DNA from: an uncultured Bacilli bacterium
GTDB lineage: Bacteria; Bacillota_I; Bacilli_A; RF39; UBA660
Reading direction: 5' to 3'
DNA length: 12,764 nt
Assembly: GCA_947587565.1 (NCBI GenBank)
Contig: CANPYA010000024.1
Span: 1-12,764, forward strand
Below the pieces are notes generated by a model, which saw only the letters and a list, made by a program, of their open reading frames with translations, had not been told where the DNA came from and made no database searches. A program made the translations under genes and the position numbers. This document shows positions 12,236-12,764 of this stretch, in pieces (the stretch's first letter is position 1; each line of letters begins with the position of its first letter).

Positions 12236-12676
12236 TTGAAAAAGAACATGAGTGAAGAAGTAGAGTATTTGAATTACATTTATAAGAATGCGGAAATGGG
12301 TGTTGTTGGTATTGATGATGTCATTGTTAAAGCAAATGATGAAAAGTTTGAAAAACTACTCAAAAAAGAAAGAGAAGAATATTTAGAAATCGCAAGAGAA
12401 GCTGAAGATATTTTAAAAAAATATGGTAAGCAAAATGAAGAAGTTGGTGCGATGGTTAAAATTAGTAGTAAAATGATGAGTGAAATGAAACTCCTTAAAG
12501 ATAATTCTACCCAAACAATTGCTAAGATGATGATGGAAGGCACAAATAAAGGTATTATTGAAATAACGGAAAAAATTAATGCTTATAATAATACGGATGC
12601 CGAGATTGTTGTTTTAGCAGGTAAATTAAAATCTACTTTAGAAAAAAATATTGAAGAATTAAAGAAATTTTTATAA
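12236..12676 (+). CDS. Helical-bundle protein, possibly ferritin-like, unknown function
   Basis: A 146-residue, almost fully helical protein that I predict folds as four long helices (about 6-22, 31-64, 70-100 and 105-145), rich in Glu, Lys and Met. Motifs such as YLNYIYKNAEMGVVGID, the MVKISSKMMSEMKLLKD helix and IAKMMMEGTNKGI belong to a conserved uncharacterised family I remember from Clostridia and other Firmicutes, often compared with the ferritin-like/DUF2383 fold. There is no full di-iron ExxH pair, so metal binding is doubtful. Start is TTG 12236 with AGGGTGAT immediately upstream; ATG 12248 lacks a ribosome site. It lies 40 bases after rnjB with no terminator between, so the two may be co-transcribed. 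Confidence 0.75.
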   Translation: MKKNMSEEVEYLNYIYKNAEMGVVGIDDVIVKANDEKFEKLLKKEREEYLEIAREAEDILKKYGKQNEEVGAMVKISSKMMSEMKLLKDNSTQTIAKMMMEGTNKGIIEITEKINAYNNTDAEIVVLAGKLKSTLEKNIEELKKFL

Positions 12677-12698
12677 AAAATTATGAAAATAGTATAAT
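12670..12698 (+). promoter_or_regulatory. Probable promoter firing out of the window
   Basis: TTTATA (12670-12675), 17 bp, TATAAT (12693-12698). The -35 overlaps the stop codon of the helical-bundle gene. Downstream (12717-12745) are GAATT/AATTC repeats, one of them the palindrome GAATT-A-AATTC, but no start codon with a ribosome site before the window ends. Confidence 0.4.
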
Positions 12699-12764
12699 AT
12701 TTCAAGAATATTGACTGAATTAAATTCAAAAAGCCCGGTAGTGAATTAAAAAAATATATTTAAG

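Noticed and set aside
12699..12764. A riboswitch or small RNA after the promoter at the right edge.
   Set aside because: Only short GAATT/AATTC repeats are visible and the window ends before any known fold could be recognised.

Overview
The window is strongly AT-rich DNA (roughly a quarter G+C by eye) from a Firmicute that uses the standard bacterial code (Trp by TGG; TAA and TAG stops) with clear AGGAGG-type ribosome binding sites and near-consensus TTGACA/TATAAT promoters. A Bacilli-type RNase J2, SpoVS, SufB, UppS, CapA-type and SSB proteins point to a low-GC Bacilli lineage, probably one of the uncultured gut groups (RF39- or Erysipelotrichales-like). The lineage is an inference.

Left part (1-3500): tRNA genes frame what looks like an accessory stretch. 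tRNA-fMet and tRNA-Ser(UGA) are read leftwards from one strong promoter. tRNA-Leu(UAA) is read rightwards from a textbook promoter and ends at a hairpin. Between tRNA-Leu and a leftward tRNA-Thr(GGU) lie three genes: a PD-(D/E)XK nuclease-like protein with a possible PUA/EVE-like front domain, a small unknown protein on the minus strand, and a secreted or anchored protein built of three cysteine-paired repeats.

Middle part (3500-9160): an HD-domain phosphohydrolase, undecaprenyl diphosphate synthase (uppS), a six-span membrane protein, a membrane-anchored CapA-like metallophosphoesterase and spoVS are all rightward. A leftward tail-anchored protein of unknown family is convergent with spoVS and divergent from sufB, which has none of its usual suf neighbours.

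Right part (9160-12764): an SSB without the usual acidic C-terminal tip, a polysaccharide-deacetylase-like protein without visible catalytic residues, an RNase J2 that has lost most metal and catalytic motifs, and a helical, possibly ferritin-like protein, all rightward.

The genes are mostly monocistronic: nearly every one ends in an intrinsic terminator whose stem overlaps the stop codon, and a -10 box for the next gene often follows directly. No insertion sequence, CRISPR array, rRNA or phage module is visible. The best candidate for a less-described system is the nuclease at 505-1860; the most striking molecular feature is the degenerate active site of the RNase J2. No intergenic stretch exceeds 300 bases; the longest is 2184-2370.
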